Source: Gammaproteobacteria bacterium UBA2168 (GTDB lineage Bacteria; Pseudomonadota; Gammaproteobacteria; Pseudomonadales; Azotimanducaceae). From it: 32,718 bases of DNA. Numbering within the stretch: position 1 is the first letter of the stretch; the number at the start of each line of letters is the position of its first letter. A program made the position numbers and the translations under genes. This document shows positions 1 through 12,741 of the stretch, piece by piece. The notes below the pieces were generated by a model. It was not told the origin of the DNA, did no database searches, and was given only the letters and a program-made list of their open reading frames with translations. The stretch covers positions 1-32,718 of the forward strand of contig DCWG01000043.1 of the NCBI GenBank assembly GCA_002327525.1. The letters run 5' to 3'.

Positions 1-285
1 GGGCTGTACGAGTGCATCCTGTGCGCATGCTGTTCGACCTCGTGCCCGTCGTTCTGGTGGAATCCGGACAAGTTCATGGGACCCGCCGGCCTGCTGCAGG
101 CGTACCGCTTTCTCGCCGATACCCGTGACACGGCCACTGTAGAGCGCCTGTCGAATCTCGACGATCCGTTCAGCGTGTTCCGCTGCCGCGGCATCGTGAA
201 TTGCGTGAGTGTGTGTCCGAAAGGGCTCAATCCAACACGCGCCATTGGTAAAATACGTGCATTGCTATTACAGCAGGGGACGTAA
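1..285 (+). CDS. sdhB: Succinate dehydrogenase iron-sulfur subunit, 3' part
   Basis: This is the C-terminal 94 residues of SdhB, open at the left edge of the window. SdhB carries the iron-sulfur clusters that pass electrons from the flavoprotein SdhA to quinone at the inner membrane (complex II). The visible part begins with the cysteine cluster [14 protein letters not shown], followed by FWWNPDKF and the second cysteine group [16 protein letters not shown]. These bind the [4Fe-4S] and [3Fe-4S] centres, and the segment closely matches the end of E. coli SdhB as I recall it. The stop is TAA at 283-285. sucA starts 29 bp later, the usual sdhCDAB-sucABCD arrangement, so this is presumably the last sdh gene of the same operon. 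Confidence 0.97.
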   Translation, partial: GLYECILCACCSTSCPSFWWNPDKFMGPAGLLQAYRFLADTRDTATVERLSNLDDPFSVFRCRGIVNCVSVCPKGLNPTRAIGKIRALLLQQGT

Positions 286-314
286 TACCTGCCGGCGCCA
301 ACTGAGAAGCAATC

Positions 315-3149
315 TTGGCCGAGACCTTTAATGAGCGGATGGGGCGCAGCTCTCATCTGTCCGGCAACAATGCCGCCTACGTAGAGGCCCTGTTCGAGGC
401 CTATCTCGCCGATCCCGATGCCGTGCCGCTTCAGTGGCGTGGCTACTTCGCGGAACTGCCCCACACCGCTGGTGTGCAGGAGGACATCCCGCACAGCGGC
501 ATCGTGGAGCACTTCGAGCGTATCGGCCGCAATCGGCTCAAAGCACGTCCGGAGAAGGAGAGCGCGGCGTTCGAGAGCGAGCATGAGCGCAAGCAGATGC
601 GTGTCATCGATCTCATCTCCGCCTACCGGCATCGCGGCCACAAGCGTGCCGACATCGATCCGCTGGGCATGATGGACCGCCCGCAAATGCCCATGCTCGA
701 TCTCGCCTATCACAATCTGGCGCCCGCGCAACTCGATGAGGTGTACCGCACCGGTTCACTGCACTATGGCGACGGCACCGCCAAGCTGCGAGATATCGTG
801 GAAACGCTTGAGAAAACCTACTGCTCGAGCATCGGTGCAGAGTACATGCACCTCGTCGACGCCAGCGAGCAGATCTGGGTACAGCAGCGTCTGGAGAGCG
901 TGCGCTCGCAGCCGGAGTTCAGCGCAGCGGAAGGGCGTGCGATTCTGGAACGGTTGACGGCTGCGGAAGGGCTCGAGAAATATCTTCACGGGCGTTATCC
1001 GGGCGTGAAACGGTTCGGACTCGAGGGTGGTGAGAGTCTCATACCCTGCCTGCACGAACTCGTGCAGCGCCTGGGCTCGCATGGCGTGCTTGAGAGCGTC
1101 ATCGGAATGGCGCACCGCGGGCGGCTGAACGTATTGGTCAACATACTCGGTAAGGACCCGTGGGATCTGTTCAGCGAGTTCGAAGGTGAATACGACGCCA
1201 CGAACAGCGGATCCGGCGATGTCAAATACCACCAGGGGTTTTCGAGCAATGTGATGACGCCGGGCGGCGAAATGCACCTCGCGCTGGGATTCAACCCGTC
1301 GCACCTGGAGATCGTGGGTCCGGTAATCGAGGGGTCCGTGCGCGCCCGCCAGGATCGGCGCCGGGACTACGTGGGCGATCTGGTGGTGCCCATCCTGTTG
1401 CACGGTGATGCATCGTTCGCAGGCCAGGGCGTCGTGATGGAAACCTTTCAGATGTCGCAGACACGCGGGTTCAAGACCGGCGGCACCATCCACATCATCA
1501 TCAACAACCAGATCGGTTTCACCACGCACCGCCAGGATGATGCGCGCTCCACCGAATACTGCACCGAGATTGCAAAAATGGTGCAGGCGCCCATTTTTCA
1601 CGTGAACGCTGACGATCCGGAAGCGGTGACGTTCATTACCCGCCTCGCGGCCGATTACCGCATGGAGTTTCGAAAGGACGTGGTCATCGATCTCGTTTGC
1701 TACCGTCGTCGCGGACACAACGAGGCGGAGGAACCCTCCAAGACCCAGCCGCTGATGTACGACAGGATCAGAAAGCTTGCCACAACTCGCAGTATCTACG
1801 TCGATCGCCTGATCGCGGCCGATGTCGTCAGCCAGCAGGAAGCGGACGATATGGCCGAACAGTACCGCGATACGCTCGACGCCGGTGGTCACGTGGCCCT
1901 GTCCATCGTCCACGAGCCGGACGAGAGCCTGTTCGTCGACTGGCGACCATTTCTTGGCCACGACTGGACGACCCCAGCAGAGACGCGCTTTGACCTGGCG
2001 CGCTTCACCGAGCTGGCCGGGGAGCTCGATGGTCTTCCAGACGGCTTCGAGCTGCAACGCCAGGTGGCCAAGGTGATGGAGGACCGCCGTGCGATGGCGG
2101 CTGGCGAGATGTTCATCAACTGGGGATTCGCCGAAACCATGGCTTACGCCACCTTGCTCGACCAGGGCTTCGGCGTGCGGCTGACGGGGCAGGACGTTGG
2201 TGTGGGTACTTTCTCGCACCGCCACGCCTGTCTCTACAACCAGCAGAACGGCAAACGCTTCATCCCGCTCAACCACCTTTCAGATACGGTCAATTTCGAC
2301 ATCTACGATTCGCTGCTTTCCGAAGAAGCGGTGCTGGCCTTTGAGTATGGCTACGCCACTACCACGCCACATGAGCTGATTGTGTGGGAGGCACAGTTCG
2401 GAGACTTCGCCAATGGCGCACAGGTGGTCATCGATCAGTTCATATCCAGCGGCGAGACGAAGTGGGGACGTTGCTGCGGGCTCACTTTGCTCCTGCCGCA
2501 CGGGTATGAGGGCCAGGGTCCGGAGCATTCCTCGGCACGGCTGGAGCGTTATCTGCAACTGAGCGCGGAACACAACATGCAGGTGTGCATCCCGAGCACG
2601 CCCGCGCAGGTTTTCCACATGCTGCGCCGACAGAGTATCCGGCCTCTGCGCAAGCCGCTGATAGCGCTTACACCAAAGAGCCTGCTGCGGCACAAACTGG
2701 CTGTCTCCACGCTGGCGGAATTGTGTGACGGTGAGTTCCACACCGTGATCGGGGAGATCGACGAAATCGACATCCCGAACGCGGAACGCCTGATCCTGTG
2801 TAGCGGCAAGGTATACTTCGACCTGTTGGAACGCCGGCGTGAATCGGGAGCGAACAACATCGCGATCCTGCGCCTCGAACAACTCTACCCGTTTCCGGAA
2901 CAGGAACTGGCAGCTTGCATCGCACCGTACAAGGCACTTAAGGAAGTGGTGTGGTGCCAGGAGGAACCGATGAACCAGGGCGCCTGGTATTCCAGCCAAC
3001 ATCACGTGCGTCACGTCATGCTTGAGCATGACGGCTCACTCTACCTGGCGTACGCGGGGCGTGCGGGGTTCGCAGCACCTGCCGGTGGTTACCCGGCGCA
3101 ACACCTGGAACAGCAGCGTGACCTGGTAGAAGACGCGTTATTCGGATAG
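315..3149 (+). CDS. sucA: 2-oxoglutarate dehydrogenase E1 component
   Basis: SucA is the thiamine-diphosphate E1 subunit of the 2-oxoglutarate dehydrogenase complex. It decarboxylates 2-oxoglutarate and transfers the succinyl group to the lipoyl arm of SucB. The protein has 944 residues (E. coli 933). Visible marks are the N-terminal helix region typical of proteobacterial E1o ([20 protein letters not shown]), GMAHRGR at 264-270, the ThDP/Mg region [10 protein letters not shown] from residue 363 and NNQIGFTT at 397-404. The C-terminal half contains the conserved [18 protein letters not shown]. The start is TTG at 315: an in-frame TGA lies at 303-305 just upstream, AGAAG precedes it at a plausible distance, and the next ATG (339) would remove only eight residues. 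sucB follows after 16 bp. Confidence 0.97.
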   Translation: MAETFNERMGRSSHLSGNNAAYVEALFEAYLADPDAVPLQWRGYFAELPHTAGVQEDIPHSGIVEHFERIGRNRLKARPEKESAAFESEHERKQMRVIDLISAYRHRGHKRADIDPLGMMDRPQMPMLDLAYHNLAPAQLDEVYRTGSLHYGDGTAKLRDIVETLEKTYCSSIGAEYMHLVDASEQIWVQQRLESVRSQPEFSAAEGRAILERLTAAEGLEKYLHGRYPGVKRFGLEGGESLIPCLHELVQRLGSHGVLESVIGMAHRGRLNVLVNILGKDPWDLFSEFEGEYDATNSGSGDVKYHQGFSSNVMTPGGEMHLALGFNPSHLEIVGPVIEGSVRARQDRRRDYVGDLVVPILLHGDASFAGQGVVMETFQMSQTRGFKTGGTIHIIINNQIGFTTHRQDDARSTEYCTEIAKMVQAPIFHVNADDPEAVTFITRLAADYRMEFRKDVVIDLVCYRRRGHNEAEEPSKTQPLMYDRIRKLATTRSIYVDRLIAADVVSQQEADDMAEQYRDTLDAGGHVALSIVHEPDESLFVDWRPFLGHDWTTPAETRFDLARFTELAGELDGLPDGFELQRQVAKVMEDRRAMAAGEMFINWGFAETMAYATLLDQGFGVRLTGQDVGVGTFSHRHACLYNQQNGKRFIPLNHLSDTVNFDIYDSLLSEEAVLAFEYGYATTTPHELIVWEAQFGDFANGAQVVIDQFISSGETKWGRCCGLTLLLPHGYEGQGPEHSSARLERYLQLSAEHNMQVCIPSTPAQVFHMLRRQSIRPLRKPLIALTPKSLLRHKLAVSTLAELCDGEFHTVIGEIDEIDIPNAERLILCSGKVYFDLLERRRESGANNIAILRLEQLYPFPEQELAACIAPYKALKEVVWCQEEPMNQGAWYSSQHHVRHVMLEHDGSLYLAYAGRAGFAAPAGGYPAQHLEQQRDLVEDALFG

Positions 3150-3165
3150 ATCTGGAAAGATAGAC

Positions 3166-5893
<2,728 letters not shown>

Positions 5894-5928
5894 TCGATCG
5901 GATCAAAATACGAAACACAGGAAACTAG

Positions 5929-7098
5929 ATGAACTTACACGAGTACCAGGCGAAGTCGCTCTTCGCCGAGTATGGGTTACCCGTATCTGAAGGGTACGCT
6001 GTAGATACGCCCGACGAGGCCGTGGCCGCGGCCGAGAAGATCGGTGGCGAACGCTGGGTGGTCAAGGTACAGGTACATGCCGGTGGCCGGGGCAAGGCTG
6101 GCGGGGTGAAATTGGCCGATACCCTGGAGGAAGTGCGCGCCTTTGCCGAAAACTGGGTAGGCAAGCGTCTGGTTACCTTCCAGACCGACGCCAATGGCCA
6201 GCCGGTGAGTAAGATCTACGTCGAGAGTTGTACGGACATCGACCGGGAGTTGTATCTGGGTGCCGTGGTTGATCGCGGTACCCGGCGCGTTGTGTTCATG
6301 GCCTCCACGGAGGGTGGGGTCGAGATCGAGAGGGTGGCGCAGGAGACGCCTGAGAAGATTCTGCAGGCGGTCATCGATCCGTTTGTGGGGCCGCAACCCT
6401 ACCAGGGACGCTCACTTGCGTTCAGGCTCGGTCTCACCAGTACCCAGATAGGCCAATTCACAAATCTTTTCATGGGGTTAGCGAGACTATTTGAGGAATT
6501 AGATTGCTCATTGCTCGAGATCAACCCGCTGGTCGTGACCGCGGAGGGTAACATTCATTGCCTCGATGCGAAGGTCAATATCGACTCCAACGCGTTGTAT
6601 CGTCAAAAGCGCATCCAGGAGATGCGCGATCCCTCGCAGGAGGACGAGCGCGAGGCCGAGGCCGCCGAATTCAGCCTCAACTATGTGGCGCTCGATGGCA
6701 ACATCGGCTGTATGGTCAACGGTGCGGGACTCGCCATGGGCACCATGGATCTGGTGAAAACGCACGGTGGCGCTCCGGCCAACTTCCTGGACGTGGGCGG
6801 GGGTGCCACGAAGGAAGCCGTGGCCGAGGCGTTCAAGATCATCCTATCGGACAGCAACGTGGCAGCAGTGCTGATCAATATCTTCGGTGGCATCGTCAGT
6901 TGCACGATCATCGCGGAGGGCATCATTGGCGCGGTACGAGAGGTCGGTGTGGAAGTGCCGGTAGTGGTGCGCTTTGAGGGCAACAACGCGACCAGGGGCC
7001 GTGACATTCTGGCCGACAGTGGTCTGAACATCGTCACGGCGGAGAGTCTCACCGATGCTGCTGAAAAGTCCGTCGCGGCTGCCGGAGGTGCAGCGTGA
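5929..7098 (+). CDS. sucC: Succinyl-CoA synthetase, beta subunit
   Basis: SucC is the nucleotide- and succinate-binding subunit of succinyl-CoA synthetase, which couples succinyl-CoA cleavage to ATP or GTP formation. Its 389 residues fit the family (E. coli 388). The start MNLHEYQAK is characteristic, and the ATP-grasp region shows [16 protein letters not shown]; the CoA-ligase part has [11 protein letters not shown] and [16 protein letters not shown] at 5919-5924 precedes the ATG. The stop TGA (7096-7098) overlaps the GTG start of sucD, so the two subunits are probably made by coupled translation in equal amounts. Codon use changes locally at about 6461-6510, where the DNA becomes AT-rich (about 38% GC) with TTA and TTT codons, although the protein sequence there looks normal. 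Confidence 0.97.
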   Translation: MNLHEYQAKSLFAEYGLPVSEGYAVDTPDEAVAAAEKIGGERWVVKVQVHAGGRGKAGGVKLADTLEEVRAFAENWVGKRLVTFQTDANGQPVSKIYVESCTDIDRELYLGAVVDRGTRRVVFMASTEGGVEIERVAQETPEKILQAVIDPFVGPQPYQGRSLAFRLGLTSTQIGQFTNLFMGLARLFEELDCSLLEINPLVVTAEGNIHCLDAKVNIDSNALYRQKRIQEMRDPSQEDEREAEAAEFSLNYVALDGNIGCMVNGAGLAMGTMDLVKTHGGAPANFLDVGGGATKEAVAEAFKIILSDSNVAAVLINIFGGIVSCTIIAEGIIGAVREVGVEVPVVVRFEGNNATRGRDILADSGLNIVTAESLTDAAEKSVAAAGGAA

Positions 7099-7967
7099 GT
7101 ATTCTCATCGACAAGGAAACCAGAGTACTGGTGCAGGGGTTCACCGGATCCCAGGGTACGCTGCACAGCGAACAGGCCATCGCCTACGGAACGGATCTCG
7201 TTGGTGGCGTCACACCCGGCAAGGGCGGCACGGAGCACCTGGGTAGACCTGTTTTCAACACGGTTGGCGAAGCGGTGGATACAACTGGTGCCAACGCATC
7301 GGTCATCTACGTCCCCGCACCATTTTGCAAGGATTCCATACTCGAGGCGCTCGATGCCGGAATCGAGTTGGTGGTGTGCATCACCGAGGGTATCCCGACG
7401 CTGGACATGCTGGCCGTGAAGGCCAAGCTCGACACGACGTCAGCGCGTCTCGTCGGCCCTAACTGTCCGGGCGTGATCACGCCGGGTGAGTGCAAAATCG
7501 GCATCATGCCCGGCGAGATACATCGGCCAGGTAAAGTCGGCGTCGTGTCCCGTTCCGGTACGCTGACATACGAAGCAGTGAAACAGACCACCGACCCGGG
7601 CTATGGCCAGAGTACCTGTATCGGCATCGGCGGAGATCCCATACCGGGCAGCCATTTCATAGATATACTTGAGCTGTTTCAGGACGACCCGGCCACCGAG
7701 GCCATCGTCATGGTTGGCGAGATCGGCGGCACGGCGGAGGAGGAGGCGGCAGAATACATCGAGGCCAACGTCACCAAGCCGGTGGTGTCCTACATCGCCG
7801 GAGTAACGGCTCCGCCTGGCAAGCGTATGGGACATGCGGGCGCGATCATCGCGGGTGGTAAGGGTACGGCGGATGACAAATTCGCCGCATTGGAAGCGGC
7901 TGGCGTACGCACTGTGAAGAGCCTGGCCGAGATTGGTGGCGCCCTGGCGGAAGTGACTGGCTGGTAG
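7095..7967 (+). CDS. sucD: Succinyl-CoA synthetase, alpha subunit
   Basis: SucD binds CoA and carries the histidine that is transiently phosphorylated in the succinyl-CoA synthetase reaction. The 290-residue length equals the usual family size. It begins with the CoA-binding Rossmann region ([19 protein letters not shown]) and has the ligase signatures [20 protein letters not shown] and [11 protein letters not shown]. The phosphohistidine is H247 in [10 protein letters not shown]. The GTG start at 7095 overlaps the sucC stop in a GTGA junction; alignment to family members starts right there ([15 protein letters not shown]). htpG follows only 14 bp after the stop, with no terminator visible between them. 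Confidence 0.97.
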   Translation: MSILIDKETRVLVQGFTGSQGTLHSEQAIAYGTDLVGGVTPGKGGTEHLGRPVFNTVGEAVDTTGANASVIYVPAPFCKDSILEALDAGIELVVCITEGIPTLDMLAVKAKLDTTSARLVGPNCPGVITPGECKIGIMPGEIHRPGKVGVVSRSGTLTYEAVKQTTDPGYGQSTCIGIGGDPIPGSHFIDILELFQDDPATEAIVMVGEIGGTAEEEAAEYIEANVTKPVVSYIAGVTAPPGKRMGHAGAIIAGGKGTADDKFAALEAAGVRTVKSLAEIGGALAEVTGW

Positions 7968-7981
7968 ACGGGATAATCAGA

Positions 7982-9871
7982 ATGAGCGAACAGACAAACA
8001 CCGAGACCTTCGGCTTCCAGACCGAGGCACGTCAGCTGCTGCAGCTGATGATTCACTCTTTGTATTCGAATCGAGAGATCTTCCTGCGCGAACTGATCTC
8101 GAACGCCTCGGATGCCATCGACAAACTGCGCTTCCGTGCCATCGCTGAACCGGAGTTGGTGGGTGCCGACGTGGACTATGCGATAGCGGTGAGTTTTGAC
8201 GAGGAAGCCGGAACAGTCACCATTGCCGACAATGGCATCGGCATGACGCGTGCCGAGATAGTCGAGCAGCTCGGTACCATCGCCAAGTCCGGGACGGCGG
8301 AATTTCTGGCGAGCCTCACGGGTGAGGAACAGAAGGATGCGAGCCTGATAGGACAGTTTGGCGTGGGCTTCTACAGCGCCTTCATCGTCGCTCATGAGGT
8401 GGAGGTGCTGACCTGCGGTGTCGGTGCGTCGGAAGGAACCCGCTGGGTGTCTCAGGGCGAGGATGATTTCAGCGTCGAACCGCTCCAGTGCCCGCGAGGC
8501 ACGACGGTGATTCTGCATCTCAGGGATGATGCGAAGGAATTCGCCGACGGCTTCCGTCTGCGTAGTATCGTGCGCAAGTACTCCGACCACATTGGTGTGC
8601 CGGTGCGCATGATCAAAGAGGCATTCCCTTCGGAAGAAAGTGAAGAAACCGAATCCGCGGAGCCGGAGTTCGAGACCGTGAATGACGCAACCGCTCTGTG
8701 GACAAGATCGCGCAGCGAGGTCTCGGATGACGAGTACACCGAGTTCTATAAACACGTCTCCCACGACTTCGACGATCCGATGACGTGGAGCCACAACCGG
8801 GTGGAAGGCAAACTCGAGTACACCAGTTTGCTGTACATACCGAAGAAAGCGCCTTTTGACATCTGGAATCGCGATATGCCCAGAGGTCTCAAGCTGTACG
8901 TGCAGCGGGTGTTCATTATGGACGAGGCAGAGCAGTTCCTGCCCCTGTACCTGCGTTTCGTGAAGGGTGTGGTGGACAGCAGCGATCTGCCTCTGAACGT
9001 GTCGCGTGAGATCCTCCAGCAGGATGAGCGTGTGACCAGTATCCGCAATGCGCTCACAAAGCGTGTGCTCAATACGCTCGAGTCCATGGCGAAGAAGGGG
9101 CCGGACGACTACCGGGCATTCTGGGACGAGTTTGGCGAGGTGTTGAAGGAGGGCGCTGGTGAAGACTTCGCCAATCGCGAGGCACTCGCCGGGCTACTGC
9201 GTTTTGCCTCCACTCACATGGAGGATATCCAGAAGAAGGTTGGATTGGCCGACTACATAGAACGCATGGATGAGGGACAGGACAAACTCTACTACCTGGT
9301 CGCCGAGAACTTCGAAACCGCCAGGTCGAGCCCGCATCTGGAGATATTCAGGAAGCGCGGCACGGAGGTGCTGCTGTTGTTTGATCGCATCGACGAATGG
9401 TTGATGGCCAATCTTACGGAGTTTGACGGCAAACCTTTCCAGGATGTCATGCGCGCCGATCTGGATCTGCCCGAGGATGAAGAAGAACACGGCGAGGCAG
9501 ACAGTGAAGCAAACGCGGCGCTGTCGGGGCGCATAGCCGAGGTGCTCGGCGAACTGGTGGAAGAAGTACGCGTCTCGAAGCGATTGACGGATTCTCCAGC
9601 CTGTCTTGTTCTGCCCGAGCACGCAATGGGCGCGCAAATGCGGCGCATCATGGAAGCGACCGGTCAGGAACTGCCGGAGACGAAGCCGCACTTCGAGTAC
9701 AACGCCACGCATCCGTTGCTTGAGCGGCTGGCGGCCGAAGCCGACGAGGACCGGTTCGGGGATCTGGTGCGGGTACTGTTCGATCAGGCCACACTTGCGG
9801 AGGGCGGCACGCTGAAGGACTCTTCGGCCTACGTGAGCCGCCTGAATCGTCTGTTGCTGGAACTACTGTAG
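7982..9871 (+). CDS. htpG: Molecular chaperone HtpG (Hsp90 family)
   Basis: HtpG is the bacterial Hsp90, a cytosolic ATP-driven dimeric chaperone. The 629-residue protein fits the family (E. coli 624). The GHKL ATPase domain is complete: [20 protein letters not shown] near residues 29-48, DNGIGM at 83-88 and [11 protein letters not shown] at 124-134. The middle domain contains [19 protein letters not shown] and [15 protein letters not shown]; the C-terminal dimerisation part ends [15 protein letters not shown]. The ribosome binding site is weak. It lies 14 bp after sucD, which leaves no room for a separate heat-shock promoter unless that lies inside sucD; I found no convincing match there by eye. 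Co-transcription with the TCA operon is an inference. Confidence 0.96.
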   Translation: MSEQTNTETFGFQTEARQLLQLMIHSLYSNREIFLRELISNASDAIDKLRFRAIAEPELVGADVDYAIAVSFDEEAGTVTIADNGIGMTRAEIVEQLGTIAKSGTAEFLASLTGEEQKDASLIGQFGVGFYSAFIVAHEVEVLTCGVGASEGTRWVSQGEDDFSVEPLQCPRGTTVILHLRDDAKEFADGFRLRSIVRKYSDHIGVPVRMIKEAFPSEESEETESAEPEFETVNDATALWTRSRSEVSDDEYTEFYKHVSHDFDDPMTWSHNRVEGKLEYTSLLYIPKKAPFDIWNRDMPRGLKLYVQRVFIMDEAEQFLPLYLRFVKGVVDSSDLPLNVSREILQQDERVTSIRNALTKRVLNTLESMAKKGPDDYRAFWDEFGEVLKEGAGEDFANREALAGLLRFASTHMEDIQKKVGLADYIERMDEGQDKLYYLVAENFETARSSPHLEIFRKRGTEVLLLFDRIDEWLMANLTEFDGKPFQDVMRADLDLPEDEEEHGEADSEANAALSGRIAEVLGELVEEVRVSKRLTDSPACLVLPEHAMGAQMRRIMEATGQELPETKPHFEYNATHPLLERLAAEADEDRFGDLVRVLFDQATLAEGGTLKDSSAYVSRLNRLLLELL

Positions 9872-9880
9872 GGAAGTGTC

Positions 9881-10759
9881 ATGAAGGGACTGTGGGTGGC
9901 CGTGCTTGCTCTGCTGAATGTGCCCGCAGTCGCTATGGAGGCGGACGATCCGGAGGGCGTCCCCCGCTTTCCGCACGCACAGGTCGTCTCCTATCAGCAC
10001 GACGAACAGATTCTTCCGCGCGAGTTCGTCACCTCGCCGGTCGAGAAGATCCGGCGAGAACTCAAGATCCGGGAAAAACTTCGCATCTCGGGTAGCGTGC
10101 TCGGCATCACCTACGAGATTGCGCGCGGTACACCGCTTGACGAGGTCATAGCGCACTACGATGCGCTATTTGGCGAACACAGTCTGTTCCGCTGTCGCGG
10201 TCGTGATTGCGGGCGCAGCAACGGTTGGGCCAATCAGGTGTTCGGACAGGCGATTCTCTTTGGTCCCGACCGCAACCAACATTACCAGGCGGGAAAACTG
10301 AACGGTGACTTCGTTTCGGTGTACGTCATAGAGCGTGGCAACCGGCGTCTGTATGCACACGTGCGGATTCTGACCCCACAGGAGCAGGTGGAAGCCATCA
10401 CCAATTCGCGCCTGACGGCGGACTTGGCTGGTAACGGCTTTGCCGTCATCCAGGGCGTCCATCCGCGCATCGACGGTACGCTGGAAGAGGGTTCGGCGGC
10501 GATTCTCGACGATCTGGCGCCCAGGCTCGATATCTTCGAGCGCCAGCAGGTCTACGTGGTGTGCCATCTATATGGATTGGCCCACCCCGAGACGCTCATC
10601 GAGGATGCGCTGAAGTGCGCCACGGACGTGGCCGTGCGCATGGCCCGTGAAGACGGGCCCAACCTGGTGCCATACGGCGCCGGTCCGTTGCTGCCCCGCG
10701 CCGCGACCGACGATGCGCGCATCGAACTGGTACTACCGCAGCATCGCAACCGCCGGTGA
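9881..10759 (+). CDS. Secreted DUF4892-like protein with degenerate OmpA-like C-terminal domain
   Basis: This is a 292-residue exported protein of unknown function. It starts with a clear signal peptide (hydrophobic stretch then AVA, likely cut after A18), and GGGAAG at 9871-9876 precedes the ATG. The middle part carries HSLFRCRGRDCGRSNGWANQ and LFGPDRNQHYQAG, which I recognise as the core of DUF4892 proteins of gammaproteobacteria; this is from memory, not a search. From about residue 195 to the end the pattern resembles an OmpA-like domain (VYVVCHLYG, then YGAGPLLPRAATDDARIELVL). The usual peptidoglycan-binding Asp and Arg positions look substituted, so binding is doubtful. The cysteine pair in CRGRDC could form a disulfide in the periplasm. 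The stop overlaps the GTG start of prmB. Confidence 0.8.
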   Translation: MKGLWVAVLALLNVPAVAMEADDPEGVPRFPHAQVVSYQHDEQILPREFVTSPVEKIRRELKIREKLRISGSVLGITYEIARGTPLDEVIAHYDALFGEHSLFRCRGRDCGRSNGWANQVFGQAILFGPDRNQHYQAGKLNGDFVSVYVIERGNRRLYAHVRILTPQEQVEAITNSRLTADLAGNGFAVIQGVHPRIDGTLEEGSAAILDDLAPRLDIFERQQVYVVCHLYGLAHPETLIEDALKCATDVAVRMAREDGPNLVPYGAGPLLPRAATDDARIELVLPQHRNRR

Positions 10760-11634
10760 CCGTCGAGGACATGCTCGCCGAGGTCTCGGCCCTGTTCGAG
10801 GCTTCCCCGCTCTTTTATGGTCATGGCACAGACAATGCCTGGGACGAGGCGGTGGCTCTGGTACTGGCTAGCAGTGGATTGACTGATCACGAGCGCAGCC
10901 TCCGAGAGCAGCTGTCCCCAGAGGCCTGCGAGTTGATTCGCGCACACGCCCGGCGGCGAGCGGGGGAACGCATCCCACTCGGTTATCTGTTCGGCAAGGT
11001 GAGTTACTGCGGCCTCGAGTTTGCCGTACAGCCCGGCGTTCTCATCCCTCGCTCGCCCATCGGGCCCTGGCTTACCCATGGCGGGCTGGGTACATGGCTG
11101 GTGCGCGAGCCCATGCGCATCCTGGATTTTTGCTGTGGCAGCGGTTGTCTCGGTATCGTTTCTGCGCTCGTTTTCACCGAAGCGGAAGTAGTGCTCGCGG
11201 ACATAGATCCGGGTGTGTGCCGCGTTGCCCGCGAAAACGTCGTACGCCACGGCCTGGAGGCACGCTGCGCGGTCATAGAATCTGATCTCTTCGCGAGCCT
11301 GTCCCAGCCACCCTTCGACCTGGTGGTTTGCAATCCCCCGTACGTGGATGGCGAGGACATGGGGACATTGCCGAGCGAGTATCGCCACGAACCCGAATTG
11401 GCATTGACCGGCGGGTCGGATGGGCTGGCTGTATTGCGCGGGATCCTCGACGCATTGCCGGAATGGCTGGCCGACGGCGGGGTGCTGGTCGGGGAAGTGG
11501 GCAACAGTGCTCCGGCGCTGCTGGCGCAGTACCCTCGACTGCCATTCGTCTGGCCGCACCTGCCGCAGGGCGGCCAGGGCGTTTTCCTGCTTGAAGCAGA
11601 TGCTCTGAGTTCCCATACTGCGCGGCGAATCTAG
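10756..11634 (+). CDS. prmB: Ribosomal protein L3 N5-glutamine methyltransferase
   Basis: PrmB uses S-adenosylmethionine to methylate a glutamine in ribosomal protein L3. The 292-residue protein has the PrmB N-terminal helical domain, with the distinctive [12 protein letters not shown] at about 21-32. The Rossmann methyltransferase domain follows, with the SAM loop [13 protein letters not shown] and the catalytic NPPY at N193-Y196. The downstream [18 protein letters not shown] is also typical of the PrmB/HemK (PrmC) family. The N-terminal motif and the position directly before aroC, as in E. coli, argue for PrmB rather than PrmC. Start is GTG at 10756, overlapping the previous stop (GTGA). 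Confidence 0.94.
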   Translation: MTVEDMLAEVSALFEASPLFYGHGTDNAWDEAVALVLASSGLTDHERSLREQLSPEACELIRAHARRRAGERIPLGYLFGKVSYCGLEFAVQPGVLIPRSPIGPWLTHGGLGTWLVREPMRILDFCCGSGCLGIVSALVFTEAEVVLADIDPGVCRVARENVVRHGLEARCAVIESDLFASLSQPPFDLVVCNPPYVDGEDMGTLPSEYRHEPELALTGGSDGLAVLRGILDALPEWLADGGVLVGEVGNSAPALLAQYPRLPFVWPHLPQGGQGVFLLEADALSSHTARRI

Positions 11635-11648
11635 ATTGCACCGGTTTT

Positions 11649-12722
11649 ATGGCGGGTAACACTTTCGGACAGGCATTTGCACTCACTACCTTCGGCGAGA
11701 GCCATGGGGCAGCGTTGGGCGCGATCGTGGACGGCTGCCCACCGGGGCTGGAACTCTGCGAGGCCGACCTGCAGGTGGATCTGGATCGCCGCAGACCGGG
11801 CCGATCGAAGTTCACCACCCAGCGTAAAGAGGCGGATCAGGTCCGCATCCTCTCAGGTGTGTTCGAGGGACGCACGACCGGAACCCCGATCGCGCTCCTG
11901 ATCGAGAACCAGGACCAGAAGAGCAAGGACTACTCCGATATCAAGGATCTGTTCCGCCCGGCGCATGCAGATTTCACCTATCACCACAAATATGGCCTGC
12001 GTGACTATCGTGGCGGCGGTCGAGCTTCCGCGCGCGAGACCGCCATGCGAGTGGCTGCCGGTGGTATCGCCAAGAAGTACCTCGCCGAGCACTTCGGCAC
12101 GAAAGTGCGCGGCTATCTCTCCGCCATCGGGCACCTGCGACTGCCTTTTCGCTCGTGGGAGACCGTGGCGGGGAACCCGTTCTTCTGCGCGGATGCCGAC
12201 CACCTGGATGCCATCGGAGAACTCATCGACCAGCTCAGGAGTGAGGGTGATTCTGTCGGCGCGGAGGTGAGTGTGGTGGCAAGCGGTGTGCCGGTGGGGC
12301 TTGGAGAGCCGGTGTTCGGAAAGCTCGATGCACAGCTTGCTGGTGCGCTGATGGGTATCAATGCGGTCAAGGGGGTCGCCATCGGCGATGGTTTCGATGT
12401 GGTCGGCCAGCGCGGTACTGCGCATAGAGATCAGATGAACCGTGCCGGATTCGAGTCCAATCATGCCGGCGGTATTCTCGGTGGGATCTCCTCGGGTCAG
12501 GACATCATCGTGCGCATGGCGCTGAAACCCACCTCGAGTCTCACGACACCGGGGCGAACTATCGATGTGGAAGGCGAAGAGAGAACGGTGGTCACCAAAG
12601 GCCGGCACGACCCCTGTGTCGGTATCAGAGCCACACCCATCGCCGAGGCGATGGTCGCACTCGTGCTGATGGATCACGCGCTGCGCCACCGCGGTCAGAT
12701 TGGCCGATACCCGCAGGTCTGA
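11649..12722 (+). CDS. aroC: Chorismate synthase
   Basis: AroC performs the last step of the shikimate pathway, turning 5-enolpyruvylshikimate-3-phosphate into chorismate with reduced FMN as cofactor. The protein has 357 residues, as expected. Family signatures are FGESHG at 15-20, the [18 protein letters not shown] segment, [12 protein letters not shown] near 120-131, and [15 protein letters not shown] towards the C-terminus. It begins at ATG 11649, 14 bp after prmB. The stop codon TGA (12720-12722) lies inside one arm of an inverted repeat shared with the end of the convergent lysR gene. Chorismate also feeds the trp pathway genes found later in the window. Confidence 0.97.
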   Translation: MAGNTFGQAFALTTFGESHGAALGAIVDGCPPGLELCEADLQVDLDRRRPGRSKFTTQRKEADQVRILSGVFEGRTTGTPIALLIENQDQKSKDYSDIKDLFRPAHADFTYHHKYGLRDYRGGGRASARETAMRVAAGGIAKKYLAEHFGTKVRGYLSAIGHLRLPFRSWETVAGNPFFCADADHLDAIGELIDQLRSEGDSVGAEVSVVASGVPVGLGEPVFGKLDAQLAGALMGINAVKGVAIGDGFDVVGQRGTAHRDQMNRAGFESNHAGGILGGISSGQDIIVRMALKPTSSLTTPGRTIDVEGEERTVVTKGRHDPCVGIRATPIAEAMVALVLMDHALRHRGQIGRYPQV

Positions 12723-12741
12723 CCCGACCGGCGGTCAGATT
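12691..12741. repeat. Direct repeat of 11 bp at the aroC/lysR junction
   Basis: GCGGTCAGATT occurs at 12691-12701, inside the end of aroC, and again at 12731-12741, across the lysR stop codon; the copies start 40 bp apart. The second copy also supplies one arm of the inverted repeat at 12718-12739. Together they look like a small local duplication or a binding or structural element. No function is known to me. Confidence 0.6.
12718..12739. repeat. Inverted repeat spanning both convergent stop codons
   Basis: TCTGACC (12718-12724) and GGTCAGA (12733-12739) are perfect 7-bp complements around an 8-nt spacer. The left arm holds the TGA of aroC and the right arm holds the TGA of the convergent lysR gene (read as TCA on this strand). 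A transcript from either side would fold into the same hairpin, so this could act as a bidirectional 3'-end structure. No U-tract follows on either strand, so intrinsic termination is not well supported. Confidence 0.5.

Noticed and set aside
756..2276. A 506-residue open frame on the minus strand inside sucA
   Set aside because: It is fully antisense to a conserved essential gene, has no recognisable motif, and is expected from GC-rich codon bias. The same applies to the minus-strand frames at 11853-12689 (aroC), 24404-25318 and 24685-25827 (folC).
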